From Leifsonia sp. 71-9 (GTDB lineage Bacteria; Actinomycetota; Actinomycetes; Actinomycetales; Microbacteriaceae), in NCBI RefSeq assembly GCF_001898805.1, contig NZ_MKVJ01000019.1, positions 119,689-183,688 on the forward strand: a DNA stretch of 64,000 nucleotides, read 5' to 3'. The position numbers were made by a program, and so were the translations under genes. The notes beneath the pieces were generated by a model, which was not told where the DNA came from, ran no database searches, and saw only the letters and a list, made by a program, of their open reading frames with translations. How positions within the stretch are numbered: the first letter of the stretch is position 1; the number at the start of each line of letters is the position of its first letter. Below, piece after piece: positions 9,014-18,955 of this stretch.

Positions 9014-11572
9014 TTACCTCATCCCCATCGTGGGCGGAGCGTCGATCTCCTCGATGAAGGTCGCTCCGAGCAGCTCGCGCACGACGGCCTCGCCGTAGCG
9101 CTGCGGCTCCTGGAAGGTGGGCGTGCGGGCTCCGCTGGCGGCGGCGGAACGCTGCGCGGCGGGCGCCGACGCGGCAGGCGCCGACGCGGCAGGCGCCGAG
9201 GCTGCGGGCGCGGCCGGGCGAGTAGCGGGCGCGGGCGCCGAGGCGGGACGGGCGGGTGCGCTCGCGGCTCGATCGGCGGGGGCCGGGGCGACCGCCCAGT
9301 CGCCGGCCGGCTCGTCCGGGGTCGGCGGCTCGAACGGCGGCTCGGTCTCGTCCGGCGGCACGTCGTCGAAGGGAGGCTCGTCGGCCGCGGGAGCGGTCGG
9401 AGCGGGAGGCGTCGGCGCGGCCGGGGCTGCGGACGGGCGGGTCGGCGCGGGGGCGGCGGCCGGAGCAGCGGGGCGCTCCATCGTGGCCACGGCGGCGGCG
9501 GCGGGAGCCGCACCGGCACCGGGGATGCTCACGATCGCCCAGTCGGTGACCGGCCCCGTCGGCGCGGACGCCTCGGGGGTCGCGGCGGCGGCCTGCTCGG
9601 TCCGGGGCGCGGCAGCGGTCGGCGCGGCGTTCGCTGGAGCCGAAGCCGGAGCCGGAGCGGCCGCAGCGGGGGCGGCAGCGGGCTGACCGGCGGCACCTGC
9701 GCCATTGGCGTCGCCCGGCCAGGTGTCGGCGACCGGAGCGGTCGGGGCACCGGCGCCGGGGCGCTGGCCTCCACCCGGGCCGCCATCGGCGCGCGCGATG
9801 AACTTCACGCGGATGCCGAGGATGTCGACGATCGCCTGGCGGAGGTACTCGCTGACACCCGGGGTGCCGGGGGCCTGCGACTGACGGAAGCTCTGCACGT
9901 CGTTGTCGCTCGGGAACGACAGCGTGAGCACGTCCCCGTCGAGCGCGCGGACCTGGGCGGTGAACACGACCATCCAGGCGCTGCGCTTGGCGCGCTGGAC
10001 GGCATCCAGGATCTGCGTCCAGGAGTCCTTGACCTGCTGCGTGGTGACCGGTGCGACCGGCGCGGGCGCCGCAGCGGCGGGAGGTGCTGCCGCCGGCGCG
10101 GGCTTCTCGGCGGGCGGGGTGGCCTTCTCGGCGGGAGCGGCGTCCGTGGGAGCGGCCTCGGCGGGAGCCGCAGCAGCGGCCTCCACCTCCGTCGCCCCGG
10201 CGGGTGCCGTCTCGGCGGGGAGCGCCTCGGGGGACGCGGTCGGTGCTGCCGCCGTCGGCGCGGCGGCCGGTTCCGGAGCCGCGGGCGCGGCCGCAGGAGC
10301 GGACGCGGCGGCGGGCGCGGGCGCTGCAGCGGGCGTCCGCGTCGGAGCCGGGGCTGCCGAGGCTCGGGAGGCGGCGGCCGCCGCTCCCCCGTCGCCGTCG
10401 CTGACGCCGACGCGGCGTTCCAGCCGCTCGACGCGGGCCAGGGCGCCGCGCTCGGAGGCGTCGCTCGACGGGACGAGCACGCGGGCGAGGAGGAGCTCGA
10501 GGTGCAGTCGCGGCGACGTGGCGCCCGTCATCTCGGTGAGGGCGGCGTTCACGATGTCGGCGGCGCGGCTCAGCTCGGCGGCGCCGAACTTCATGGCCTG
10601 CATGCCCATGCGGTCGAGCTCGTCCTGCGGCACGCCGCGGAGCACGGCGGCGGCGCCGTCGACACTGGTCGCCGCGACGACGATCAGGTCGCGCAGGCGC
10701 TCCAGCAGGTCCTCGACGAACCGGCGCGGGTCCTGACCGGTCTGGATCACCCTGTCGACGGCGGCGAACGCACCGGCGGCATCCCGCGCGGCGATCGCGT
10801 CGATGACCTCGTCGAGCAGGGCCGCGTGGGTGTAGCCGAGCAGGGCGACGGCGCGCTCGTACTCGATGGCCTCGCCCTCGGAGCCGGCCATCAGCTGGTC
10901 GAGCAGCGAGAGCGTGTCACGCGGTGAACCGCCGCCGGCGCGCACCACGAGCGGCAGCACGCCGGGGGCGACCGTCATGCCCTCGCTGTCGCACAGGCTC
11001 TGGACGTACTCGAGCATCTGCGCGGGCGGCACGAGCCGGAAGGGGTAGTGGTGGGTGCGGGAGCGGATGGTGCCGATGACCTTCTCGGGCTCCGTCGTCG
11101 CGAAGATGAACTTCACGTGCTCCGGCGGCTCCTCGACGATCTTGAGCAGCGCGTTGAAGCCCTGCGGCGTCACCATGTGCGCCTCGTCGAGGATGAAGAT
11201 CTTGTAGCGGTCGCGGGCCGGAGCGAAGATCGCCCGCTCGCGGATGTCGCGCGCATCGTCCACGCCGTTGTGGCTGGCGGCGTCGATCTCGACCACGTCG
11301 AGCGATCCGCTGCCGTCGCGGCTGAGCTCGACGCAGCTCGCGCACTTTCCGCACGGGGTGTCGGTCGGACCCTCCGCGCAGTTGAGGCAGCGGGCCAGGA
11401 TGCGGGCGGACGTCGTCTTGCCGCAGCCGCGCGGGCCGGAGAAGAGATAGGCGTGGTTCACGCGGTTGGTGCGCAGCGCCGTCATCAGCGGCTCCGTCAC
11501 CTGCGATTGGCCGATCATGTCGGCGAAGGTGTCGGGCCGATATCGGCGATAGAGAGCGGTTACCACTCCCAC
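9014..11572 (-). CDS. dnaX: DNA polymerase III gamma/tau subunit
   Basis: 852 residues. The N-terminal AAA+ clamp-loader module (about 1-370) has YRRYRPDTFADMIGQ, Walker A FSGPRGCGKTTSARI, a four-cysteine zinc module (CLNCAEGPTDTPCGKCASC) and IFILDEAHMVTPQGFNALLK. After domain III comes a very long Ala/Pro-rich tail (about residues 385-810), interrupted around residue 500-590 by a folded tau-like segment (VTTQQVKDSWTQILDAVQRA). It loads the beta clamp and couples the polymerases. No slippery A-run for a gamma-type frameshift is evident. ATG at 11572. Confidence 0.95.
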   Translation of the reverse strand: MGVVTALYRRYRPDTFADMIGQSQVTEPLMTALRTNRVNHAYLFSGPRGCGKTTSARILARCLNCAEGPTDTPCGKCASCVELSRDGSGSLDVVEIDAASHNGVDDARDIRERAIFAPARDRYKIFILDEAHMVTPQGFNALLKIVEEPPEHVKFIFATTEPEKVIGTIRSRTHHYPFRLVPPAQMLEYVQSLCDSEGMTVAPGVLPLVVRAGGGSPRDTLSLLDQLMAGSEGEAIEYERAVALLGYTHAALLDEVIDAIAARDAAGAFAAVDRVIQTGQDPRRFVEDLLERLRDLIVVAATSVDGAAAVLRGVPQDELDRMGMQAMKFGAAELSRAADIVNAALTEMTGATSPRLHLELLLARVLVPSSDASERGALARVERLERRVGVSDGDGGAAAAASRASAAPAPTRTPAAAPAPAAASAPAAAPAAPEPAAAPTAAAPTASPEALPAETAPAGATEVEAAAAAPAEAAPTDAAPAEKATPPAEKPAPAAAPPAAAAPAPVAPVTTQQVKDSWTQILDAVQRAKRSAWMVVFTAQVRALDGDVLTLSFPSDNDVQSFRQSQAPGTPGVSEYLRQAIVDILGIRVKFIARADGGPGGGQRPGAGAPTAPVADTWPGDANGAGAAGQPAAAPAAAAPAPASAPANAAPTAAAPRTEQAAAATPEASAPTGPVTDWAIVSIPGAGAAPAAAAVATMERPAAPAAAPAPTRPSAAPAAPTPPAPTAPAADEPPFDDVPPDETEPPFEPPTPDEPAGDWAVAPAPADRAASAPARPASAPAPATRPAAPAASAPAASAPAASAPAAQRSAAASGARTPTFQEPQRYGEAVVRELLGATFIEEIDAPPTMGMR

Positions 11573-11612
11573 ATGCTACTTGCCGCCGCTGACAATCGGG
11601 CGGGCGGGCGGG

Positions 11613-12857
11613 TCAGCGGCCGGGGACGGTGGAGGGTGCCGTCAGTGCCGCCGCGATCGCCCGCCACACGGCCTCCCTCCCCCGCTCCGTCGGCTGCGCC
11701 GCCGCCCCCTCCGGGAGGTTCAGCGGCGTGTACGGCGGCGTGTAGAAGAGGTGCTCCGCACCCGCCGCCCTGACGTACGTGTCGCCGGGGCGCGCGGGCC
11801 GCTGGCGCGCGGCCTCGTCCATCCACGCGCATCCGTTGTTCAGCTGCTCGTCGCTGCCGGCGCAGCCGAGCACGACCGGCCCGCGGATGCCGCTCAGATC
11901 GAGCACCGATGCCGGCTCGACGTCGTTCGTCCCGGTCATGCAGGGGACCCAGGCGCCGTCGACGGTGATCGCCGGGCTCGGGACCGGGGACGGGCACACC
12001 AGGCCGGTGGTGCCGCCCGGGGCGATGGCGCCGTAGACGAGGTCCGGGTGCGCGACCGCGAGCCAGAGGGCGAGCGGAGCGCCGCGCGACGTGCCCATCA
12101 CGAAGATGCGCTGGTCGTCGACGCCCTTCTGCGCCTTGAGCCAGTCGACGGCCGCGAGCAGCCGCTCGGCGGGCACGGTGCGGCGCGGCTCGAGCTGGCC
12201 CGCGCTGCCGAAGGTCGAGAGGTCGAGCGCCGGGTACCCCATCGCCGACAGGGTCGCGGCGGCGAGCACCCCGGTCGGCGTGCCGGGGTCGGTGCCGTCG
12301 AGCACGAGGACGCCGGGACGGAGGCCCTCCGAGCGCAGCACCGGGGCGAAGTAGTCGGCGCTCAGGCCGTCGTCGAACACCGCCGCCGCCGGCGCCGCCG
12401 CGGTCAGGCCCACCCGCTGCACGTGCGTGGCCGCCACGCGCAGGCCACCGACCGTCGCGCTGAGCGCCACGGAGACCGTCGCCCCGCCCCAGGTCTGGTC
12501 CGAGGTCGCGGCCTCCCCCTTCGCGCTCCGCATGGTCCAGAAGAGTCCCATCGGGTCGGCTCCGGAGTACGGAGCCTCCACGGGCGCCTGCCGGGCGAGG
12601 TCCACCTCGCCGTCCGGCGGCACCGCGTACACGGCCGTCGACGACCAGGTGCCGCCCGACTGCGTCACCGCGGAGACGGTCACCCGGCCGCCCGGCGGGA
12701 GCCCCGCGAGGCTGATCCGCGCGGGCTCCCAGACCCCGGTCGGATTCGTCTCGACGACGAAGCGCGGCCCTCCCGCACGCGCGGTCGTGCAGCCGGCCAG
12801 CGAGGCGAGGCCGACGGCCGCGACGGCGAGGGCGGCGACGATCCGGGCGGCCCTCAC
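11613..12857 (-). CDS. BAAT-type acyl-CoA thioesterase-like lipoprotein
   Basis: 414 residues. A signal peptide ends in the lipobox ASLAGC, so it is probably anchored outside the membrane. The N-terminal beta-sandwich (around GGRVTVSAVTQSGGTWSST) and C-terminal alpha/beta-hydrolase part resemble the acyl-CoA thioester hydrolase/bile-acid N-acyltransferase families. The triad looks intact: nucleophile Ser in FVMGTSRGAPLAL, an Asp in GCAGSDEQL and a His in AGAEHLFYTP. CoA esters are unlikely outside the cell, so the true substrate is unknown. The GTG start overlaps the stop of the upstream paralogue (GTGA). 40 bases separate it from dnaX. Confidence 0.75.
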   Translation of the reverse strand: MRAARIVAALAVAAVGLASLAGCTTARAGGPRFVVETNPTGVWEPARISLAGLPPGGRVTVSAVTQSGGTWSSTAVYAVPPDGEVDLARQAPVEAPYSGADPMGLFWTMRSAKGEAATSDQTWGGATVSVALSATVGGLRVAATHVQRVGLTAAAPAAAVFDDGLSADYFAPVLRSEGLRPGVLVLDGTDPGTPTGVLAAATLSAMGYPALDLSTFGSAGQLEPRRTVPAERLLAAVDWLKAQKGVDDQRIFVMGTSRGAPLALWLAVAHPDLVYGAIAPGGTTGLVCPSPVPSPAITVDGAWVPCMTGTNDVEPASVLDLSGIRGPVVLGCAGSDEQLNNGCAWMDEAARQRPARPGDTYVRAAGAEHLFYTPPYTPLNLPEGAAAQPTERGREAVWRAIAAALTAPSTVPGR

Positions 12858-14242
12858 GATCGCGTCGCTCTCAGGACGATCTGGGCGACCGCGTTCCAGA
12901 AGGCGACGCGCGCCTGCTCCGTCGCCTGCGCGTCGGCCCCCGATCCCGCCGGCGCGCCGGGACGACCACGCGGGAGCGCCACGGGCAGCCCCGGCGGGAC
13001 CGTCACGGCGTGACCCGCCCGCGGCGCGTTCTGGATGCTGTCGCCGGCCCGCCTCCCGCGCGCCGCGGCGAGGGCCGCCTGTCCCGAGCAGGCCGAGGCG
13101 AGCACCGTGTCGCGCCCACCGCAGGCGAGGACCACCGGCCCGTCCACGCCACCGAGCGGGATCACGGATGAGGCTGAGTCGGGACCGGGCCCGACGCGGC
13201 AGGGCAGACCGGCGCCGTCCTCGAACGCCGGAGCGGTGGACCCGGAGGGCAGGCAGAGGAGCTGGGGCGCGCCTCCCGCGGCGAACAGCCCGTGGACCCG
13301 GGTCGGGAACCGGGTCGCCGCCCACAGCGCGAGCGGCTCGGAGACGCCCGTGCCGTAGACGAAGACGTCCCGCGCGTCGATGCCCTGCTGCGCCGCGAGC
13401 CAGGCGAGGGCGTGCTCGACCGTCGTGCTGTCGACGACGCTGGAGGCGCGCACGCCGTCCGGTGCGGACGACACCGGGAGCACCAGCACCGACGCCCCGA
13501 AGCGGGCGAGCAGAGGCGCGGCGAACGCGGCCGAGGCTCCCGGCGCGGGGTCGTCGAACATCAGAACCGCGGGTGTGATCGGGCGCTCCTGCGACGTCGC
13601 CTTCCAGAACTGCGCCACGGGCTGGTCCTCGTGGGTCTCGCGCGGGAAGCGGGACGTGCCGGCGCCCTCGAGGTCGCGCGTGTAGAGCGTGTGCGGCCGC
13701 AGGTCGTCCGCCAGCCCCTGCAGGTCGAACGTCCGCGACGCGACGAGCCGATCGGCGTCGAAGGCCGCGAGGGTCACCGGGAGGGTGTCGTGCATCCAGT
13801 GCGTCGCGAGCGCGGTTCCGGAGAGCTCCGGCCCGTCCAGCGACCAGAACAGGCCGACCGAGTCCGGCTCGGCGAAGGGGGCGAGCTGCGGCCGGGCGGT
13901 CGCGAGGTCGAGCATCCCGCCGGCCGGGACGGTGTACGTCGCCGACGACCGCCAGGTGCCGCGCCCGTCGGTCAGCGTCGCGGTGATCCGCAGGCGGCTG
14001 CCGGGCTCGCCGCCGACGAGCTGCAGGGGCACCGGCCAGAGCACCGACGTGTAGTGGATGAGCGGCGGCGTGACGAAGCGCGGGCCGACGGGGCCGTCCG
14101 CCGCGGTCGCGCATCCGCCGAGGGCGAGGGCGAGAGCGGCGACGGTCGCCACCACCGCCGTCAGGGCGGCGACGGGGCGGCGCGGCCGGGAGCGGGCGGG
14201 AGGCTGTCGCCGTCCGTCCCCGTCGCCGCCCCATCGCCGCAT
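12854..14242 (-). CDS. BAAT-type lipoprotein, probable inactive paralogue
   Basis: 462 residues, a tandem paralogue of the following gene, with a twin-arginine-like basic N-terminus and the lipobox ALGGC. It shares the N-terminal sandwich and hydrolase domain, including DARDVFVYGTGVSEPLALW. Here the nucleophile elbow reads GTGVS where the neighbour has GTSRG, so the serine is replaced by glycine. The Asp (ACGGRDTVL) and His (RAGHAVTVPPG) positions remain. It is likely a non-catalytic binding partner or scaffold (inference). It starts 15 bases after ackA ends and may belong to the same transcript. Confidence 0.7.
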   Translation of the reverse strand: MRRWGGDGDGRRQPPARSRPRRPVAALTAVVATVAALALALGGCATAADGPVGPRFVTPPLIHYTSVLWPVPLQLVGGEPGSRLRITATLTDGRGTWRSSATYTVPAGGMLDLATARPQLAPFAEPDSVGLFWSLDGPELSGTALATHWMHDTLPVTLAAFDADRLVASRTFDLQGLADDLRPHTLYTRDLEGAGTSRFPRETHEDQPVAQFWKATSQERPITPAVLMFDDPAPGASAAFAAPLLARFGASVLVLPVSSAPDGVRASSVVDSTTVEHALAWLAAQQGIDARDVFVYGTGVSEPLALWAATRFPTRVHGLFAAGGAPQLLCLPSGSTAPAFEDGAGLPCRVGPGPDSASSVIPLGGVDGPVVLACGGRDTVLASACSGQAALAAARGRRAGDSIQNAPRAGHAVTVPPGLPVALPRGRPGAPAGSGADAQATEQARVAFWNAVAQIVLRATRS

Positions 14243-14257
14243 CGTGGATCCTGCCTG

Positions 14258-15454
14258 CTAACCCTCGCCCGCGACCGCCTGGAGCGATTGCCGGGCGATC
14301 TCCAGCTCCTCGTTCGTCGGCACCACCAGCACGGTGACCGCGGAATCGTCCGCCGAGATCACGCGGGCGTCTCTCGACGTGGATGCGTTCCGTTCGGGGT
14401 CCAGCCGGATCCCGAACACCTCGAGGCCGCGCAGCGCCTCCGCCCGCAGCTGCTCGTCGTTCTCGCCGACGCCCGCGGTGAACGTGAGCACGTCGAGGCC
14501 GCCGAGCAGCGCCGTGTAGGCGCCGATGTAGTGGCGGAGCCGGTGCACCACCGTGTCGATCGCGAGCCGTGCGGCGGCATCCCCGCTGTCGGCCGCGTGG
14601 CGCACGTCGCGCATGTCGCCGCGCCCGGCCAGGCCCAGGAGGCCGCTGCGCCGGTTGAGCAGCTCGTCGAGCGCATCCGTGTCGAGGTGCGCGCGCCGCG
14701 CCAGATGGAGCAGCACCGCCGGGTCGAGATCGCCCGATCGGGTGCCCATGACGAGGCCCTCCAGCGGGGTCAGCCCCATCGAGGTCTCCACGGAACGGCC
14801 GGCGTCGACCGCGCAGGCCGAGGCGCCGTTGCCGAGGTGCAGCACGATCTGCTTCAGCTCGGCGAGCGGGCGCCCGAGGAACTCCGCGGCGGTCTCGGAC
14901 ACGTACTTGTGCGACGTCCCGTGGAATCCGTAGCGGCGGACGCGGTACTTGTCGGCCAGCTCCGCGTCGATCGCGTACGTGTACGCGGCGGGCGGGAGGG
15001 TCTGGTGGAACGCGGTGTCGAAGACGGCCACGTGCGGCACGTCCGGGAACGCCTTCTCGGCCGCCCGAATGCCCTGCAGATTGGCGGGGTTGTGCAGCGG
15101 TGCGAGATCGGCGAGGTCCTCGATGTTGATCTCGACCAGCGGGGTCACGATGGTCGGCTCGAAGAACCGCTTGCCGCCGTGGACGACGCGGTGGCCGACC
15201 GCGACGAGGGGGTTCTCGTCGAGGCTCGGCCCCTCGCTCGCGAAGAGGTCGAGCATCGCGCGGAATCCGGCGGTGTGATCCGGGATGGGGAGGGAGCGCT
15301 CGGTCGTCCCGCCCGGTCCGCGGTGGCGGATGTGCCCGGACGCCTCCCCGATCCGCTCGATGAGGCCACTCGCCAACGCCTCCTCGGAACCGGCGTCGAT
15401 GAGCTGGTACTTGAGCGACGAGGAGCCGCTGTTCACCACGAGGACGGCGCTCAT
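14258..15454 (-). CDS. ackA: acetate kinase
   Basis: 398 residues. Signature segments are VLVVNSGSSSLKYQ at the start, GHRVVHGGKRF, VAVFDTAFHQTLP, RRYGFHGTSHKYV, QIVLHLGNGASACAV and TAGVGENDEQLR near the end. It interconverts acetyl phosphate and acetate with ADP/ATP. The ATG at 15454 overlaps the pta stop (ATGA), giving the classic pta-ackA unit for acetate overflow and reassimilation. Confidence 0.97.
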   Translation of the reverse strand: MSAVLVVNSGSSSLKYQLIDAGSEEALASGLIERIGEASGHIRHRGPGGTTERSLPIPDHTAGFRAMLDLFASEGPSLDENPLVAVGHRVVHGGKRFFEPTIVTPLVEINIEDLADLAPLHNPANLQGIRAAEKAFPDVPHVAVFDTAFHQTLPPAAYTYAIDAELADKYRVRRYGFHGTSHKYVSETAAEFLGRPLAELKQIVLHLGNGASACAVDAGRSVETSMGLTPLEGLVMGTRSGDLDPAVLLHLARRAHLDTDALDELLNRRSGLLGLAGRGDMRDVRHAADSGDAAARLAIDTVVHRLRHYIGAYTALLGGLDVLTFTAGVGENDEQLRAEALRGLEVFGIRLDPERNASTSRDARVISADDSAVTVLVVPTNEELEIARQSLQAVAGEG

Positions 15455-17574
15455 GCGAGGGCCGCCTGGATCGCGGTGATGGCGACGGTGTTCACGATGT
15501 CCTCCACGGTCGCTCCGCGCGACAGATCGTTGATCGGCTTGCGCAGGCCCTGCAGCACCGGCCCGATCGCGACGGCGCCCGCGCTGCGCTGCACCGCCTT
15601 GTAGGTGTTGTTGCCGGTGTTGAGGTCGGGGAACACGAAGACGGTGGCGCGCCCGGCGACGTCGGAGCCCGGCATCTTCGCGGCGCCCACCGCGGCGTCC
15701 GCGGCGGCGTCGTACTGGATGGGGCCGGCGACCGCCAGCTGCGGCGCCCGCTCCCGCACCAGCGCCGTCGCCGCGCGCACCTTGTCGACGTCCGCGCCGG
15801 CTCCGGAGTCGCCGGTCGAGTACGAGAGCATGGCGACGCGCGGCTGGATGCCGAACTGGTCGGCAGTGCGCGCAGACGACACCGCGATGTCGGCCAGCTG
15901 CTCGGCGGTCGGGTCCGGGATGACGGCGCAGTCGCCGTAGACCAGCACCCGGTCGGCGAGCGCCATCAGGAACACGCTCGAGACGACGGACACGCCGGGC
16001 GTGGTCTTGATGATCTCGAAGGCCGGCCGGATGGTGTGCGCCGTCGTGTGGGCGGCTCCCGACACCATCCCGTCGGCGAGGCCGAGGTGCACCATCATCG
16101 TGCCGAAGTACGACGCGTCCGTGACGGTGTCCGACGCCTGGTCGACCGTGATGCCTTTGTGGGCGCGCAGCTTGGCGTACTCCGTGGCGAAGCGGAACCG
16201 CAGCACGTCGTCGAACGGGCTGATGACCTCCGCCCGCGAGAGGTCGAGGCCGAGCTCGATGGCGCGCGACCGCACCTCGAAAGGCTCGCCCAGGATGGTG
16301 AGCCGGGCGACGCCGCGCGCGAGCAACGTTCCTGCCGCGCGCAGGATGCGGTCGTCCTCCCCCTCCGGGAGCACGATGTGCTTGTTCGCCGCACGCGCCC
16401 GCTCGATCAGGTCGTACTCGAACATGAGCGGCGTGACGACGTCGTGGCGCGTCACGTCGAGGCGGCCCAACAGGGCGTCCGCGTCGACGTGCCGCTCGAA
16501 GAGCGCGAGGGCCGTGTCGTACTTGCGCTGCGAGTCGGCGGCCAGCCGGCCGCGCGCGTGGGTGATCCGCACGACGGTGTCGTAGGTGTCGAGGCCCGTG
16601 CGGACGATCGGCAGCGGCGAGCGCAGACCGGCGAGCAGCCGCTCGATCGGCTCCGGGAGGTCGAAGCCGCCGTTCAGGACGATGCCGGCGATCGACGGGA
16701 AGGTCCCCGACGCGTTCGCCATCAGCACGGCCAGGAGCACCTCGGTGCGGTCGCCGGGGACGACGACGACCGCCCCTTCCACGAGCCGGGGCAGGACGTT
16801 GTCCATCGACATGCCGGCGACGACCACGTCGAGCGCCTCCCGGCCGAGCAGGGTCTCGTCGCCGGCGATGAGCGTCGCGCCCGTCGCCTCGACGATGGAG
16901 CGGATGCTCGGCGCGACGAGGAACTCGTCCTCCGGGATGGCCCAGACCGGCGGACGGTCGCCGCCGCGCTCGGCGGGGACGATCTCCGAGATGGTCTCGA
17001 CGATCTCGTCGAGTCGGGAGGCGTCGGCGCGGTTGGCGACGACCGCGAGCAGGCTCGCGTGCTCCGCGCGCATCTCGACCAGTGCCAGCTCGGCGAGGTG
17101 CTGCAGGTCTTCGGGCGAGCGCGGCTCGGCCTGACCGAGCCGTTCGCCGAAGCCCTGCCCGACCCGGCCGCCGAGCACGAGCAGCACGGGAGCGCCCAGG
17201 TTGGCGGCGATGCGGGCGTTGTAGCCGAGCTCGGTCGGGCTCCCGACGTCGGTGTAGTCGGACCCGAGGATGACGACGGTGTCGAACCGCGTCTCCACCG
17301 CCCGGAACCGGTGCACGATCTCGGCGAGCGCCGCATCCGCGTCGACATGGACGTCCTCGTACGTGACGCCGATGGCCTCCTCGTACGAGAGATCGGCCGT
17401 GACGCGCTCCAGCAGCAGCTCCAGCACGTAGTCGCGCTCGACCGTCGAGCGGGCGATCGGGCGGAACACGCCGACCCGCCCCACGGAGTGCCGCAGCGCC
17501 TCGATGACGCCGAGCGCCACCGTCGACTTGCCGGTGTGCCCCTCGGCGGAGGTGATGTACAGCGAACGGACCAC
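15451..17574 (-). CDS. pta: phosphate acetyltransferase, long form
   Basis: 707 residues, the three-domain form. An N-terminal BioD-like P-loop domain (SAEGHTGKSTVALGVIEAL), a central DRTGG-type domain, and a C-terminal PTA domain from about residue 380 (ANKHIVLPEGEDDRILRAA ... DLNTGNNTYKAVQRSAGAVA). It converts acetyl-CoA and phosphate to acetyl phosphate. GTG start at 17574, only 3 bases after the DUF1254 gene, so those genes are translationally close. Confidence 0.96.
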   Translation of the reverse strand: MVRSLYITSAEGHTGKSTVALGVIEALRHSVGRVGVFRPIARSTVERDYVLELLLERVTADLSYEEAIGVTYEDVHVDADAALAEIVHRFRAVETRFDTVVILGSDYTDVGSPTELGYNARIAANLGAPVLLVLGGRVGQGFGERLGQAEPRSPEDLQHLAELALVEMRAEHASLLAVVANRADASRLDEIVETISEIVPAERGGDRPPVWAIPEDEFLVAPSIRSIVEATGATLIAGDETLLGREALDVVVAGMSMDNVLPRLVEGAVVVVPGDRTEVLLAVLMANASGTFPSIAGIVLNGGFDLPEPIERLLAGLRSPLPIVRTGLDTYDTVVRITHARGRLAADSQRKYDTALALFERHVDADALLGRLDVTRHDVVTPLMFEYDLIERARAANKHIVLPEGEDDRILRAAGTLLARGVARLTILGEPFEVRSRAIELGLDLSRAEVISPFDDVLRFRFATEYAKLRAHKGITVDQASDTVTDASYFGTMMVHLGLADGMVSGAAHTTAHTIRPAFEIIKTTPGVSVVSSVFLMALADRVLVYGDCAVIPDPTAEQLADIAVSSARTADQFGIQPRVAMLSYSTGDSGAGADVDKVRAATALVRERAPQLAVAGPIQYDAAADAAVGAAKMPGSDVAGRATVFVFPDLNTGNNTYKAVQRSAGAVAIGPVLQGLRKPINDLSRGATVEDIVNTVAITAIQAALA

Positions 17575-17577
17575 GTC

Positions 17578-18924
17578 TCAGCCGATCCGCTCGATGGCCG
17601 GCAGGCGGTACTCGCCCGAGAGCACGGCGGCTCCCGGCGCGTACATCCGCATCAGCGGGCGGAACTCCCCCTCCGGCGTCGGCAGCCAATTGGCGGCCTG
17701 GGTGGGATCGGTCGGTCGGGTGGTGCTCATCGTGATCGTCAATCCTCCGTCGTCGTCGTACACGATCCCCCTCGTCCGGTCGCCCACGGAGTACCGGTCC
17801 GCCGCGTTCGCGACGAGGAAGTACCCCGGGAGGTCGTACATGGTGAGGGACCAGAAGGCGCCGACCGGCGGGGTCGGCGCGAGGCGCAGCCGGTAGACGT
17901 GCTCGCCCGTGAGCGCGTTGCCGTCGGCGTCCTCGTACGTCGCGGAGTACACGGCCTCGTAGCCGTGGTTGCCCCACAGGCCGCCGAGCGCGGCACCGGC
18001 GCGGACGGCGTAGCGGGTGCGCGGGTCGTCGAGCGTCCAGGCCGGGTCGTCGAGCGTCCCGACCTCGAAGAAGTCGAGGTTGTAGTCGAACGAGTGCAGG
18101 GTGAGCTGCCAGTGGTCGACGACCGGCGCTCCGGTGCGCAGCGAGGCCTCGAGCGCCTCCTTGCCGACCGCGTAGCCGGTCTCCAGCGCGGCCTGCACCT
18201 CCGCCGGGAGCTCGCCGACCGGGACGTCGCCCGTGAGGCCGAGCTCGGCGTAGGTCGCCAGCGCCGCGCGATCGCGCTCGGCCGGCGGGAACGCTTGCGA
18301 CCACACCCGCATCCGCTCGAAGAAGGTCAGCGCCTCGCTCGCGCCGGGCACCACCGGTGGCACGCCCTCAGGAGGCGTCAGCGACCGGCGCAGCGGCGTC
18401 AGCGTCAGGGCGTCCTGGAGGGCGTGCACGGCGGGCAGGTCGTCCTCCCCGTCCACGGCCCAGCGGCCGACGATGGACGCGATGCGCGTCGGGAAGTGGA
18501 TGCGCGTCGGGCCGGCAGCGGCGTCGGCCGGGTCGGCCTCCGGACCCTCCCACTCGGGCGGGAGCAGCAGGAAGTCCCCCGCTCCGCCTCCCGTCGCGCG
18601 CGTGCCGACATAGGCGAAGTTCTCCGTCCACGCCGAGACGAACTGCAGCACGTAGTACCGCTCCCCCGCCTCCGGGACGCTGAGCAGCACCGGGCCGACG
18701 CTCAGATCGACCTGCGCCATCGAGTACACCGTGTCGTTGTTGATCGACACGAAGGTGTCGTCCGGCCCCGCGAGCGTGCGACCGTGCCCGAACACGTTGT
18801 ACGGGGTGGGAGGGACGGCGCCGATCCCGGCGCTCACGAACCGCTCGACCTGCTCCAGGTCGAACACGAGGGGGAAGCCCACGACATACGCTTCGGAGGC
18901 CAGCTCGGCCATCTGCTCGGTCAC
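17578..18924 (-). CDS. DUF1254/DUF1214 domain protein
   Basis: 448 residues without a signal peptide. The N-terminal DUF1254 part includes PTPYNVFGHGRTLAGPDDTF and VSINNDTVYSMAQVDL. The C-terminal DUF1214 part includes LRLAPTPPVGAFWSLTMYDL and ANWLPTPEGEFRPLMRMYAP. The biochemical role of the family is unknown. It is the first gene of the pta-ackA run and has a strong palindromic operator 31 bases upstream. The GTG at 18924 is used; ATG at 18912 is possible. Confidence 0.85.
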   Translation of the reverse strand: MTEQMAELASEAYVVGFPLVFDLEQVERFVSAGIGAVPPTPYNVFGHGRTLAGPDDTFVSINNDTVYSMAQVDLSVGPVLLSVPEAGERYYVLQFVSAWTENFAYVGTRATGGGAGDFLLLPPEWEGPEADPADAAAGPTRIHFPTRIASIVGRWAVDGEDDLPAVHALQDALTLTPLRRSLTPPEGVPPVVPGASEALTFFERMRVWSQAFPPAERDRAALATYAELGLTGDVPVGELPAEVQAALETGYAVGKEALEASLRTGAPVVDHWQLTLHSFDYNLDFFEVGTLDDPAWTLDDPRTRYAVRAGAALGGLWGNHGYEAVYSATYEDADGNALTGEHVYRLRLAPTPPVGAFWSLTMYDLPGYFLVANAADRYSVGDRTRGIVYDDDGGLTITMSTTRPTDPTQAANWLPTPEGEFRPLMRMYAPGAAVLSGEYRLPAIERIG

Positions 18925-18955
18925 TCCACCATTCCATTCTTCGGCGGGATGCCCA

